Program-made: the position numbers and the translations under genes
In this document: piece by piece, positions 1-5,802 of the stretch
How the letters are laid out: every line of letters starts with the position of its first letter
How positions within the stretch are numbered: the first letter of the stretch is position 1
Origin: Spirochaetia bacterium
GTDB lineage: Bacteria > Spirochaetota > UBA4802 > UBA5550
DNA: 5,944 nt
Direction: 5' to 3'
Assembly (NCBI GenBank): GCA_031289575.1
Contig: JAITPE010000256.1
Span: forward strand, 1-5,944
Notes under the pieces: generated by a model
Database searches by the model: none
What the model was told of the DNA's origin: nothing
The model's input: the letters and a program-made list of their open reading frames with translations, nothing else

Positions 1-156
1 GGCGGCGGGGTTCAGGTTGATTTTCCGGAATTTTTTGAAGGCGGCGCCTTGTCTGTAAAAATTGCCGTGAAAAAGCGGGACGGCGCGGAGGCCGTCCCGC
101 TCAAGGCCGCCGGGCTGCGCAAGGAGTTGCTGCAGCAGCTCCTTGATATGCTTTAG
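1..156 (+). CDS. C-terminal end of an unrecognised protein (5' truncated by window edge)
   Basis: Frame 1 is open from the first base to a TAG at 154-156 and gives the last 51 residues of a protein that starts left of the window. The fragment has an alternating hydrophobic stretch that looks like beta strands (residues 4-25, including VQVDF and ALSVKIAVKKRDG). It ends in a leucine-rich amphipathic helix (RKELLQQLLDML). I do not recognise the family. It is clearly richer in G and C than the toxin-antitoxin genes that follow and resembles the S1 and M48 genes in composition. The opposite strand is also open across this stretch, but without a visible start. I prefer the plus strand for its plausible residue pattern and its stop just before an intergenic region. 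Two GC-rich hairpin-forming sequences fall inside these codons. Confidence 0.6.
   Translation, partial: GGGVQVDFPEFFEGGALSVKIAVKKRDGAEAVPLKAAGLRKELLQQLLDML
74..101. repeat. GC-rich inverted repeat inside the 3' end of the first gene
   Basis: GCGGGACGGC at 75-84 is the exact reverse complement of GCCGTCCCGC at 91-100, with a six-base loop (GCGGAG). A further A-T pair at 74/101 makes an 11-bp perfect stem. It lies in coding sequence (KKRDGAEAVPL) and is not followed by a T-run, so it is not a standard intrinsic terminator. The symmetry is seen directly; any function is unknown. Confidence 0.75.
120..145. repeat. Second inverted repeat, just before the stop codon of the first gene
   Basis: AAGGAGTTG at 121-129 pairs with CAGCTCCTT at 136-144 around the loop CTGCAG. 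One position is a G-U wobble in RNA, and C120/G145 adds a pair. It starts 18 bases after the preceding hairpin and ends 8 bases before the TAG. No U-tract follows. It could stabilise the mRNA 3' end, pause polymerase, or only reflect the Leu/Gln codons of the terminal helix. Confidence 0.65.
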
Positions 157-191
157 GGAGATGGTTTTAGGAGTTTTAGTCCTGATTTTGA

Positions 192-220
192 TTGACATAT
201 ACGGTAAATAATTTTATATT
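192..220 (+). promoter_or_regulatory. Sigma-70-type promoter of the toxin-antitoxin operon
   Basis: A perfect -35 box TTGACA at 192-197 is followed by exactly 17 bases and the -10 box TATATT at 215-220, a five-of-six match to TATAAT. TATTAT at 217-222 is a less well-spaced alternative -10. Transcription would begin near 227, leaving a leader of roughly 14 bases that is essentially just the ribosome binding site. This is the best promoter in the window and suggests that the module carries its own transcription signal. Confidence 0.75.
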
Positions 221-228
221 ATACGTAA
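198..228. promoter_or_regulatory. Candidate operator: direct repeat TATACG(G)TAA flanking the -10 box
   Basis: TATACGGTAA begins at 198 and TATACGTAA at 220, so the TATACG cores are 22 bp apart, about two helical turns. They bracket the -10 box. Ribbon-helix-helix antitoxins commonly repress their own promoter by binding short repeated sites, and the downstream gene has that type of N-terminus. The repeat is seen directly; its role as operator is inference, and the AT-rich background makes chance repeats possible. Confidence 0.35.
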
Positions 229-232
229 GGAG
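226..232 (+). promoter_or_regulatory. Ribosome binding site of the antitoxin gene
   Basis: TAAGGAG sits 8 bases before the ATG at 241. Another ATG at 236 reads only one further codon before a TGA stop, so the site fixes the start at 241. Confidence 0.8.
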
Positions 233-240
233 TAAATGGT

Positions 241-480
241 ATGAATAAAAAATTAACATTAAACCTTGATGCAAATATTATCGATTTCGCACATTCTTAT
301 TCAAAAAAAGCAAATAAACCTATTTCTAAAATTATAGAAAATTACTTTATTGAATTAAAAACGAAATCTACCCCGGACATTCCTAAAGAAGTGGCTGAAT
401 TATGCGGTATCCTTAAAGAAATTAATATTCCAGACAAAAAAGAACTGAGAAGACAATTTCATGAAGACCATCTTGATTGA
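241..480 (+). CDS. DUF6364-like antitoxin (ribbon-helix-helix type) of a type II toxin-antitoxin module
   Basis: This 79-residue protein is the probable antitoxin for the PIN-domain toxin encoded next to it. Its N-terminus fits a ribbon-helix-helix DNA-binding fold: a basic/hydrophobic strand (KKLTLNLD, residues 3-10), helix 1 (about 11-24) and helix 2 (PISKIIENYF, 27-36). The pattern matches my memory of DUF6364 proteins. The charged C-terminal part (about 48-79, with VAELCGILKE and DKKELRRQFHED) would be the segment that wraps and neutralises the toxin. The start is set by a strong TAAGGAG 8 bases upstream. The gene is AT- and lysine-rich, unlike the genes on either side, which suggests horizontal acquisition. 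It overlaps the toxin start by 20 bases, so the two are probably translationally coupled. Autoregulation through the repeats around its promoter is inferred. Confidence 0.8.
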   Translation: MNKKLTLNLDANIIDFAHSYSKKANKPISKIIENYFIELKTKSTPDIPKEVAELCGILKEINIPDKKELRRQFHEDHLD

Positions 481-880
481 TTTAAATATTATTCTTGATT
501 ATCTTCAAGAACGGGAAGGCTATGAAAAAGCACTTGATATAATAGTTCAGTGTTGGCGTAAAAAAGTGAAAGGTTATGTATGCGCTCATGAAATTACAAC
601 ATTGTCATATTTTTTGACAAAAATGAGTAAAAATAGAGATAAAAATATAAAAATAATTTCCACAATATTAGAACTATTTGAAATAATAGAAATTAACAAA
701 CCTATATTGAAAAAAGCATTATTATCAAACATTGGTGATTATGAAGATGCAGTTATAGTAGAATCAGCGAAAGAAAAAAGAATAGATTATATAATAACAA
801 AAAACACAAAAGATTTTAAAAATAGCCAAATAAAAATATTAATGCCGGAAGAATATTTAGCAACCATCCTTTCTCTATAA
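461..880 (+). CDS. PIN-domain toxin (VapC-like ribonuclease)
   Basis: This 139-residue protein has the length and layout of a PIN-domain RNase toxin. Such enzymes are Mg2+-dependent endoribonucleases that cut tRNA or rRNA and stop translation until bound by the antitoxin. Acidic residues fall at the expected places: D7 and D13 in IDLNIILDYL at the N-terminus, E44 in CAHEITTLSY, and D93/E95/D96 in GDYEDAVIVESA. D118 follows in YIITKNTKDF, the usual final strand motif. The set looks complete, so the toxin is probably active. The ATG at 461 lies inside the antitoxin gene in another frame. Only a weak GAGAAG (447-452) precedes it, so translation probably depends on coupling to antitoxin synthesis, which would keep toxin output below antitoxin. 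Its 3' end overlaps the convergent M48 gene by 6 bases. The RNA target cannot be told from sequence. Confidence 0.87.
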   Translation: MKTILIDLNIILDYLQEREGYEKALDIIVQCWRKKVKGYVCAHEITTLSYFLTKMSKNRDKNIKIISTILELFEIIEINKPILKKALLSNIGDYEDAVIVESAKEKRIDYIITKNTKDFKNSQIKILMPEEYLATILSL

Positions 881-2113
881 TCCCATAATTTTCCGTATGC
901 GCCTTATTCTCTGCAAAAGGGCCGGATGCGAATAGTTGCAGAAGACAACTGCCGGATGCGGATTCAGATTGCTCAGAGCCTGGGAGGATATTTTTTTGAG
1001 CGCCGAGATCTGCTCTTCGCCCAAGCCGTATTCAACTGTAAACGCGTCGGCCTGGTACTCAAATTTTCTTGACAGGCCGTTCGCCGCGAGCCCAATCAGT
1101 ACCGACACCGGCGCGAAAATGCAGAAGAACCCGGTAATGCCCAAATGAAATGAGGGCATTGTTCCTCCCAGCGCCTGCGCAAGCGCGTGATTGTTTATGA
1201 AAAAAGACATCAGCCAAAATGTGAGGCCCAATGTAAGCATTGATATAAGCAGATTGAAGATTACATGCTTCTTCTTGTAGTGGCCGGTTTCGTGCGCGAG
1301 TACGGCGACTGTTTCTTTTACCGTGAGCTGTTTTACGAGCGTGTCAAAAAGGACAATTCTCTTTTTTTTGCCGAATCCGGTAAAGTAGGCGTTTGCCTTT
1401 GTGCTGCGCTTCGAGGCGTCCATAACATATATATTGCCGGCATAAAATCCGGCCTGCTTTACAAAAGACTCAATGGCATTTCTTAGCTCTCCCTCTTCGA
1501 GAGGCGTCTGCTTGTTGAACAAGGGAACAATCCACTCGGAATAAAAAAGGCTTATCACGATTGATATAAGCGCGGCGGCCGCCCACGCAAAAAGCCAAAA
1601 ATACACGCCGGTATAGCTGTAAATAACGAGTATGACAAAAAGGAGAAGTCCGCCGATAATCAGCTTAAGCAGAATTGATTTGACGCAATCGGCGGCAAAG
1701 AGAGCGTGCGTCGATTTGTTGAAACCGAAACGCTCTTCGATCACAAATGTGCCGTACAAGCTGAAGGGAATGCTGATGAGTTCGCTTACCAGCATGAGTA
1801 TTAGAAAAAATACAAGCGGCAGCAGAAAACCCGAGGCATGCTCTCTGAGACGCTCATCGAGCATTCCCAAAACTCCGAAGAGCAAAACCAAAAGCGAGAC
1901 AATAAAAGAGAATGTTCCGGCTATGCGGCTGAAACGGTCATTTGTCTTTTGGTATAATTGCTGTTTTGTGTATTCGCCGGGGTCATAGATGCCGTGCAGT
2001 TCCAGCGGAATCTCAAGTCCCATTCGCCTTCTGTTAAGCAGCGCGAGTATTTGCTCCCACATAAAGTTGAGGACAAAAAAAGTGATGATGATCCAATAAT
2101 AGGCGTTATGCAC
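875..2113 (-). CDS. Ste24-type M48 family integral membrane zinc metalloprotease
   Basis: This 412-residue protein has the full architecture of the M48A (Ste24/CAAX prenyl protease 1) family. The zinc site is HETGH at 274-278 (ligands H274 and H278, catalytic E275), with the third ligand E352 in EYQAD (352-356). Other family hallmarks are NAYFTGFGKKKRIVLFDTL (241-259), which precedes the active-site helix, and the C-terminal NPHPAVV...SHPALLQRI (384-403). About seven hydrophobic segments are visible, near 4-26, 65-85, 95-117, 147-168, 170-192, 285-305 and 324-344. In yeast the family trims prenylated CAAX proteins. Bacteria generally lack these substrates, so a role in membrane-protein quality control is more likely here (inference). 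The start is GTG at 2111-2113, directly after the TAA of the S1 gene. All key residues are present. Confidence 0.93.
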   Translation of the reverse strand: MHNAYYWIIITFFVLNFMWEQILALLNRRRMGLEIPLELHGIYDPGEYTKQQLYQKTNDRFSRIAGTFSFIVSLLVLLFGVLGMLDERLREHASGFLLPLVFFLILMLVSELISIPFSLYGTFVIEERFGFNKSTHALFAADCVKSILLKLIIGGLLLFVILVIYSYTGVYFWLFAWAAAALISIVISLFYSEWIVPLFNKQTPLEEGELRNAIESFVKQAGFYAGNIYVMDASKRSTKANAYFTGFGKKKRIVLFDTLVKQLTVKETVAVLAHETGHYKKKHVIFNLLISMLTLGLTFWLMSFFINNHALAQALGGTMPSFHLGITGFFCIFAPVSVLIGLAANGLSRKFEYQADAFTVEYGLGEEQISALKKISSQALSNLNPHPAVVFCNYSHPALLQRIRRIRKIMGL

Positions 2114-3535
2114 TTACTCCACCTTTTTTTGCAGCTCCGCGAACTTGTCCTTGAGCATGGAGCCCAAGGTTGACGCGGATGATGCGTGCCGGCCGCTGAA
2201 TTCCATGAACTCATTTTTTTCCTGAATCTTTTGCGCGTCCCTGACACTGAGTATAAGTTTTCTGCCGTGCCGGTCCATTTCTGTTATTACAACGCTTACT
2301 TCACGTCCCGGCGGAAACTCCTTTTGTATATCGGTATTTTTGACCGCGAGTTTTTCCTTTGGGGCAAAACCGAGCATTCCGTTTGACAGGCGTATATGCG
2401 CGCCGAATGGCTTTGAGTCTTCGACAACTCCGAGCAGCAGCGCGTCGGAAATTGTGTGTGTCTGCCACGGGTCGTCTCCATCCGCAAGTTCAAGGGAGAT
2501 CTTGCGCTGCGCGTGATCTATGCTTATGATTCTTACGGCAACCGTGTCTCCGGCTTGGAGTACATCCTCGGGTTTCGCAACGCGTTTTGTCAGGCTCATG
2601 CGCGATACATGAATGAAGCCTTCCAATCCGGGATTGAGTTCAACAAAGGCTCCGGTTTTTATTATATTGGTCACGCACCCGTTGACCGTGCTCCCCTCCG
2701 CAAATTTATCTATGGCAGACCACGGCTCGGGCTGCAGGCGTTTGATGCTGAGCGAGATACGGTTATTGTCCCAGTCAATATCGGCAACAAGGGCGCTTAT
2801 GCTGTCTCCTTTTGTAAAGTCCGATGGGGACGCGTTTCTTGCCCATGAAAGTTCGGAGCGCGGAACGAGCGCGTCGGCGCCGTCTATATCAACAAAAACG
2901 CCGAAGCTCTGGACCGATGAGACGGTTCCTGTTACAGTATCGCCCTGCTTAAGATTTTTCCGCAGCTCATCCTCTTTTTCCTTTCTTTCGGTCTCAAGGA
3001 GCACCCTTCTTGAAAGAATGATGTTCTTTCCGCGCTCCCCATACAATGTTATTTTAAACGAAAAAGTTTTGCCTATATAAAAGCTCTCGGATTCGGGTCT
3101 GATGTCTATCTGTGAAAAAGGACAAAAACATTTTATGCCCGAGACGGATACCGAAAACCCGCCCTTGACCGCCTCGGTGACGTGTCCCTCAACAGGAATG
3201 GAATTTCCATAGGCGGTCTTTAGAACATCATGCGATGCCGCGCCGCTGCCGATGCGGGATGTCAGCATGATTTCTCCGCCTTTGATTGACACAATATATG
3301 CCGTTACAGCGTCGCCTTTTTTTGCCGTGAGGCTTCCGCCTGCGTCCGTAAATTCGCTTATGCTCATCAGCGCTTCGCTCTTTCCGGATATATTCACAAA
3401 CGCGTATTCCGGTGAGAAGTTGACTATTGTTCCCTGTACCTTGTCGCCGGTTTCAAAATTGTCGGCCGCGCTCAGGGACTCCTCCAGCATTTTGGCAAAA
3501 TCTTCCCGGCCCATGTCTTCAAAATTATCAATCAT
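2114..3535 (-). CDS. S1-domain RNA-binding protein with five S1 repeats (ribosomal protein S1-like)
   Basis: This 473-residue protein consists almost wholly of five S1 (OB-fold) RNA-binding repeats, at about 29-95, 112-177, 197-265, 281-350 and 363-432. Repeats 3 and 4 are the most canonical (VTGTVSSVQSFGVFVDIDG; VNGCVTNIIKTGAFVEL...GLEGFIHVS). They are joined by a PWSAIDKFAEGS-type linker typical of ribosomal protein S1. Repeat 2 carries KGGFSVSVSGIKCFCPFSQID, a signature I associate with S1-like proteins of spirochaetes and deltaproteobacteria. A basic tail (GSMLKDKFAELQKK) ends the protein. E. coli S1 has six repeats and 557 residues, so this one is shorter. It may be the ribosomal S1 that helps mRNA binding to the 30S subunit, or a cytosolic paralogue, so I give no symbol. 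The ATG at 3533-3535 has AAGGTG 5 bases upstream. It is the first gene of a coupled pair with the M48 protease. Confidence 0.88.
   Translation of the reverse strand: MIDNFEDMGREDFAKMLEESLSAADNFETGDKVQGTIVNFSPEYAFVNISGKSEALMSISEFTDAGGSLTAKKGDAVTAYIVSIKGGEIMLTSRIGSGAASHDVLKTAYGNSIPVEGHVTEAVKGGFSVSVSGIKCFCPFSQIDIRPESESFYIGKTFSFKITLYGERGKNIILSRRVLLETERKEKEDELRKNLKQGDTVTGTVSSVQSFGVFVDIDGADALVPRSELSWARNASPSDFTKGDSISALVADIDWDNNRISLSIKRLQPEPWSAIDKFAEGSTVNGCVTNIIKTGAFVELNPGLEGFIHVSRMSLTKRVAKPEDVLQAGDTVAVRIISIDHAQRKISLELADGDDPWQTHTISDALLLGVVEDSKPFGAHIRLSNGMLGFAPKEKLAVKNTDIQKEFPPGREVSVVITEMDRHGRKLILSVRDAQKIQEKNEFMEFSGRHASSASTLGSMLKDKFAELQKKVE
2117..2125 (-). promoter_or_regulatory. Ribosome binding site of the M48 gene, inside the last codons of the S1 gene
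   Basis: On the minus strand AAGGTGGAG runs straight into TAA and then GTG. AAGGTG (2125-2120) is 6 bases from the GTG start. The site also encodes the final K-V-E residues of the S1 protein. The same AAGGTG core serves the S1 gene itself. It supports the GTG start and translational coupling. Confidence 0.75.
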
Positions 3536-3540
3536 GCTTA

Positions 3541-3546
3541 CACCTT
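3541..3546 (-). promoter_or_regulatory. Ribosome binding site of the S1-domain gene
   Basis: On the minus strand AAGGTG is followed by 5 bases and the ATG at 3535. This supports the chosen start, which gives an N-terminus (FEDMGREDFAKMLEESL) like the acidic leader helix seen in S1-type proteins. Confidence 0.7.
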
Positions 3547-3608
3547 ATCTGCAACAGACATTTTTTGTTAGGCCGGCTTTAGTCAATCATTTTTTGGCCG
3601 GAGGAAAA

Positions 3609-3637
3609 AGTATGCGCGGCGGGTGGGCTGAATTCAA
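3609..3637 (-). promoter_or_regulatory. Weak candidate promoter for the S1-M48 pair
   Basis: On the minus strand TTGAAT (3637-3632) and CATACT (3614-3609) are separated by 17 bases. Each box matches four of six consensus positions. Transcription would begin near 3602 and give a leader of about 65 bases. That the S1 gene needs its own promoter is suggested by the composition change at the end of the preceding gene. The boxes are weak enough that this may be chance. Confidence 0.3.
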
Positions 3638-3639
3638 GT

Positions 3640-5790
3640 TTATATTTTTAATTGGTAATTTTCAAGATAAACGGCCGGCTCTTTTATACCGATGATAATA
3701 CCATCTATAAGATAAAAACTAAGTTTTCCTGCAAATACATCCGTTTCTTCCATAGCCGCAAAAACATATATTGTATCAGAGCTTGCCTCTCCATTTTGTA
3801 TGCCTTTTCTTTCCTGTTGCTTATATTCATTAATAGCACTCTCATTTTTTCTGGCAAGAGATGAATCATTTACAGTAATATTATGCTCTGCTGCCAGATA
3901 TAAAAAATCGTATAATTTAGTAAATTTAGAAAAAAAGAAAATGTGCTTGGTATTTTTTGCAAGTTTGTTCCACTCTTCGGATGGTAATTGTGTCTTCCAT
4001 TCGATCCTTTGCTTTAAACCATTTCCCTTGTTGGTAAAATCCCCCCGTAAATCAAGAAACTGCACAAACACAAAGAAGAGTAAAAGTATAACTGCTTTTT
4101 TCGAACACATTGCAATAAGATACCAAATGCAGAAAACAGTTATAATATAAATAACAGGCCATGTCATTCTGCCCGTAGATCTGAATGTGGCCAGCATATT
4201 TCTAATGGCTTTAGGTAGAACGTAAGTAAAAAGAACATGCTGATTAAACGTGATCGCTGGAGACAGCGCAAAGATTGTAAAAACTAATATAATGCCCACA
4301 ACCAATGCTATATTTGTTTTATTTTCTGTGTATTTAATCAAATTCAATGTATTACGTGCATTGAAAATAATTTGCGAAAAAATCATAATTAGGCATACAA
4401 TAATGCCAAGGCCGAGGTAGGAATATCCCTCATATTGCCCAGCTTTAGCCAGAGGTAAATCTTTTAAGAAACAAGATGTTCCCTGCGGATTAAATAAAGC
4501 ATTGATATTAGCACTCAAAAATCCCAAGCCGCCGGCGCTTGATTTTGAATGTGAATAAAACGCGCCGAAACAGAGCATTGTTATAAGTAAGGCTGAACAT
4601 GAGATAGTTATTGTAAGAAGCTGTTTTTTCCAGTTTCTTGTATGCAAATAATCGGACAGCAAATCAAAACACATAAAAATAAAAACCATGAGCACAAAAT
4701 ACATATGTATTACCGCCGAGAGACACAACAAGCCGCTATAAACAAGTGTGCGTTTGATTTTGCTATAAGTGCGGCTGGAAAGAAAAACCAAAATACATAA
4801 CAAAATAATAAAATGAGCCGCAAGCGATGTATGTGAGTGCAATATATGTGCGTGTGATGCCTGTACATACATCCGCCATAACATTACGGTTGAAAACGTA
4901 AAAAAGAACGATCCGATACATGCTTGTATAGTATCACCGCCTATTTTTTTTACAATAATCCCGCCAATACCGCCTTGCAGTATATAACACAGAATACCAA
5001 AAAGCCCAAAATACTGAAAATTATGCGGCAATATGGGAGAAAATAATTTTGATATAACGGCAAAAAGTGGAATCGAATCAGTATAAATAATTGATTCCTT
5101 AAGCGGATAAACAATATTATCCATCATCCCTATTGGGAAATACCATGCAGAATTGCGAAACAGCCGCCAACCAAAATAGTGCAGTGGTAAATCTCCTCCT
5201 CCATTCATAAGCCAATCTGTATATGTAAAATCAAGTATAGTGATACCATACACATAAATAAAAAATAATGCGCCTATCAGACCGCATGAAATAAACACAA
5301 AAATACTGGAATTAATCACTTTGTTATTATTTATTTTGTCATATATTTTCCTAAATAAAGCGATGACTAAAGCGGTATATGGCGAAAAGTAGTCTCTATC
5401 TACAATGTACGTTATAATGCCGGTTATCAATATTCCAAAAAATGGAAACCGCAACTCACTGGGCATATCGCGGCCGAGACTCCAAAAGTAATAAACAATT
5501 ACATACAAAATGAATACGGTAAATAAACAGCATAAAGTCGCAATCTTATTGTTTTTATAAAAAAGCACATATAAAATAATAACAAAAATAAAACTTATGC
5601 TGACTAAATAATTATCCAATTTATCTATATGATGTAATTCTCGATGAATGATAAATGATTGAATAAAATAGATAATATTGCTTTGTACTTCCGGAATCAG
5701 CATAACTATGCAGGCGATTAGACCTATTATAGAAACAATAACAAGAGATAGTTTTATTCTTGTAGGTAGAAAAATATTTACAAATTTCAT
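3640..5790 (-). CDS. DUF6311-like polytopic membrane protein, probable GT-C-type glycosyltransferase
   Basis: This 716-residue protein has about 14-16 hydrophobic segments. The central part matches my memory of DUF6311 proteins: GGGDLPLHYFGWRLFRNS...WYFPIG (197-221), YTDSIPLFAVISKLF (236-250), FQYFGLFGILCYILQG (258-273), and YEGYSYLGLG (453-462). FRSTGRMTWPVIY (536-548) completes the set. The Asp in GGGD (D200), in the first large loop after a membrane helix, sits where GT-C enzymes keep a catalytic acid (inference). Such enzymes transfer sugars from polyprenyl-phosphate donors outside the cytoplasmic membrane. Residues 1-160 form an extra N-terminal hydrophobic region, and about 580-716 form a soluble C-terminal tail. 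A GtrA-like gene ends 12 bases upstream, which supports a glycan-modification role. The ATG is preceded by AAGGA. The gene is much more AT-rich than the S1 and M48 genes. Acceptor and sugar are unknown. Confidence 0.78.
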   Translation of the reverse strand: MKFVNIFLPTRIKLSLVIVSIIGLIACIVMLIPEVQSNIIYFIQSFIIHRELHHIDKLDNYLVSISFIFVIILYVLFYKNNKIATLCCLFTVFILYVIVYYFWSLGRDMPSELRFPFFGILITGIITYIVDRDYFSPYTALVIALFRKIYDKINNNKVINSSIFVFISCGLIGALFFIYVYGITILDFTYTDWLMNGGGDLPLHYFGWRLFRNSAWYFPIGMMDNIVYPLKESIIYTDSIPLFAVISKLFSPILPHNFQYFGLFGILCYILQGGIGGIIVKKIGGDTIQACIGSFFFTFSTVMLWRMYVQASHAHILHSHTSLAAHFIILLCILVFLSSRTYSKIKRTLVYSGLLCLSAVIHMYFVLMVFIFMCFDLLSDYLHTRNWKKQLLTITISCSALLITMLCFGAFYSHSKSSAGGLGFLSANINALFNPQGTSCFLKDLPLAKAGQYEGYSYLGLGIIVCLIMIFSQIIFNARNTLNLIKYTENKTNIALVVGIILVFTIFALSPAITFNQHVLFTYVLPKAIRNMLATFRSTGRMTWPVIYIITVFCIWYLIAMCSKKAVILLLFFVFVQFLDLRGDFTNKGNGLKQRIEWKTQLPSEEWNKLAKNTKHIFFFSKFTKLYDFLYLAAEHNITVNDSSLARKNESAINEYKQQERKGIQNGEASSDTIYVFAAMEETDVFAGKLSFYLIDGIIIGIKEPAVYLENYQLKI

Positions 5791-5797
5791 TTTACAT

Positions 5798-5802
5798 TCC
5801 TT
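5798..5802 (-). promoter_or_regulatory. Ribosome binding site of the DUF6311-like gene
   Basis: AAGGA on the minus strand lies 7 bases before the ATG at 5790. It begins immediately after the TAA (5805-5803) of the GtrA-like gene, so the two genes are probably translated from one mRNA. Confidence 0.7.

Larger units (their letters stand above)
3536..3639. other. Intergenic leader between the DUF6311 gene and the S1 gene
   Basis: This is the longest gap between minus-strand genes. It holds the S1 ribosome binding site and a weak promoter. It also has a short inverted repeat, CCGGC (3573-3577) with GCCGG (3597-3601), around a long AT-rich loop. No terminator with a T-run is evident for the upstream gene. 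On the plus strand a GGAGGA and an ATG open a 27-codon frame running into the end of the DUF6311 gene (see findings). Confidence 0.55.

Noticed and set aside
165..183. Repeated TTTTAG and small AGGA/TCCT dyad after the first gene's stop, considered as a terminator
   Set aside because: The stem is only four base pairs, AT-rich around, and not followed by a T-run.
921..960. Exact 10-base direct repeat GCCGGATGCG at 921-930 and 951-960
   Set aside because: It falls inside the M48 gene and encodes the two His-Pro-Ala motifs (PHPA and SHPA) of the conserved family C-terminus, so protein sequence explains it.
1921..2247. Minus-strand 108-codon frame spanning the S1-M48 junction
   Set aside because: It overlaps two strongly supported genes in another frame, and its translation has no recognisable features.
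2456..3080. Plus-strand open frames of 130-155 codons across the S1 gene
   Set aside because: They are antisense shadows of a well-supported minus-strand S1-repeat gene. Their translations show no domain pattern and no sensible ribosome binding sites.
3573..3601. CCGGC/GCCGG inverted repeat considered as a terminator of the DUF6311 gene or a riboswitch
   Set aside because: The stem is five pairs with an 18-base or longer loop and no proper U-tract, and there is no recognisable riboswitch core.
4281..4900. AT-rich stretches in the DUF6311 gene considered as a possible broken or repeat region
   Set aside because: The reading frame is continuous from 5790 to 3640 with conserved motifs in order, so the composition reflects hydrophobic codons and a low-GC gene.
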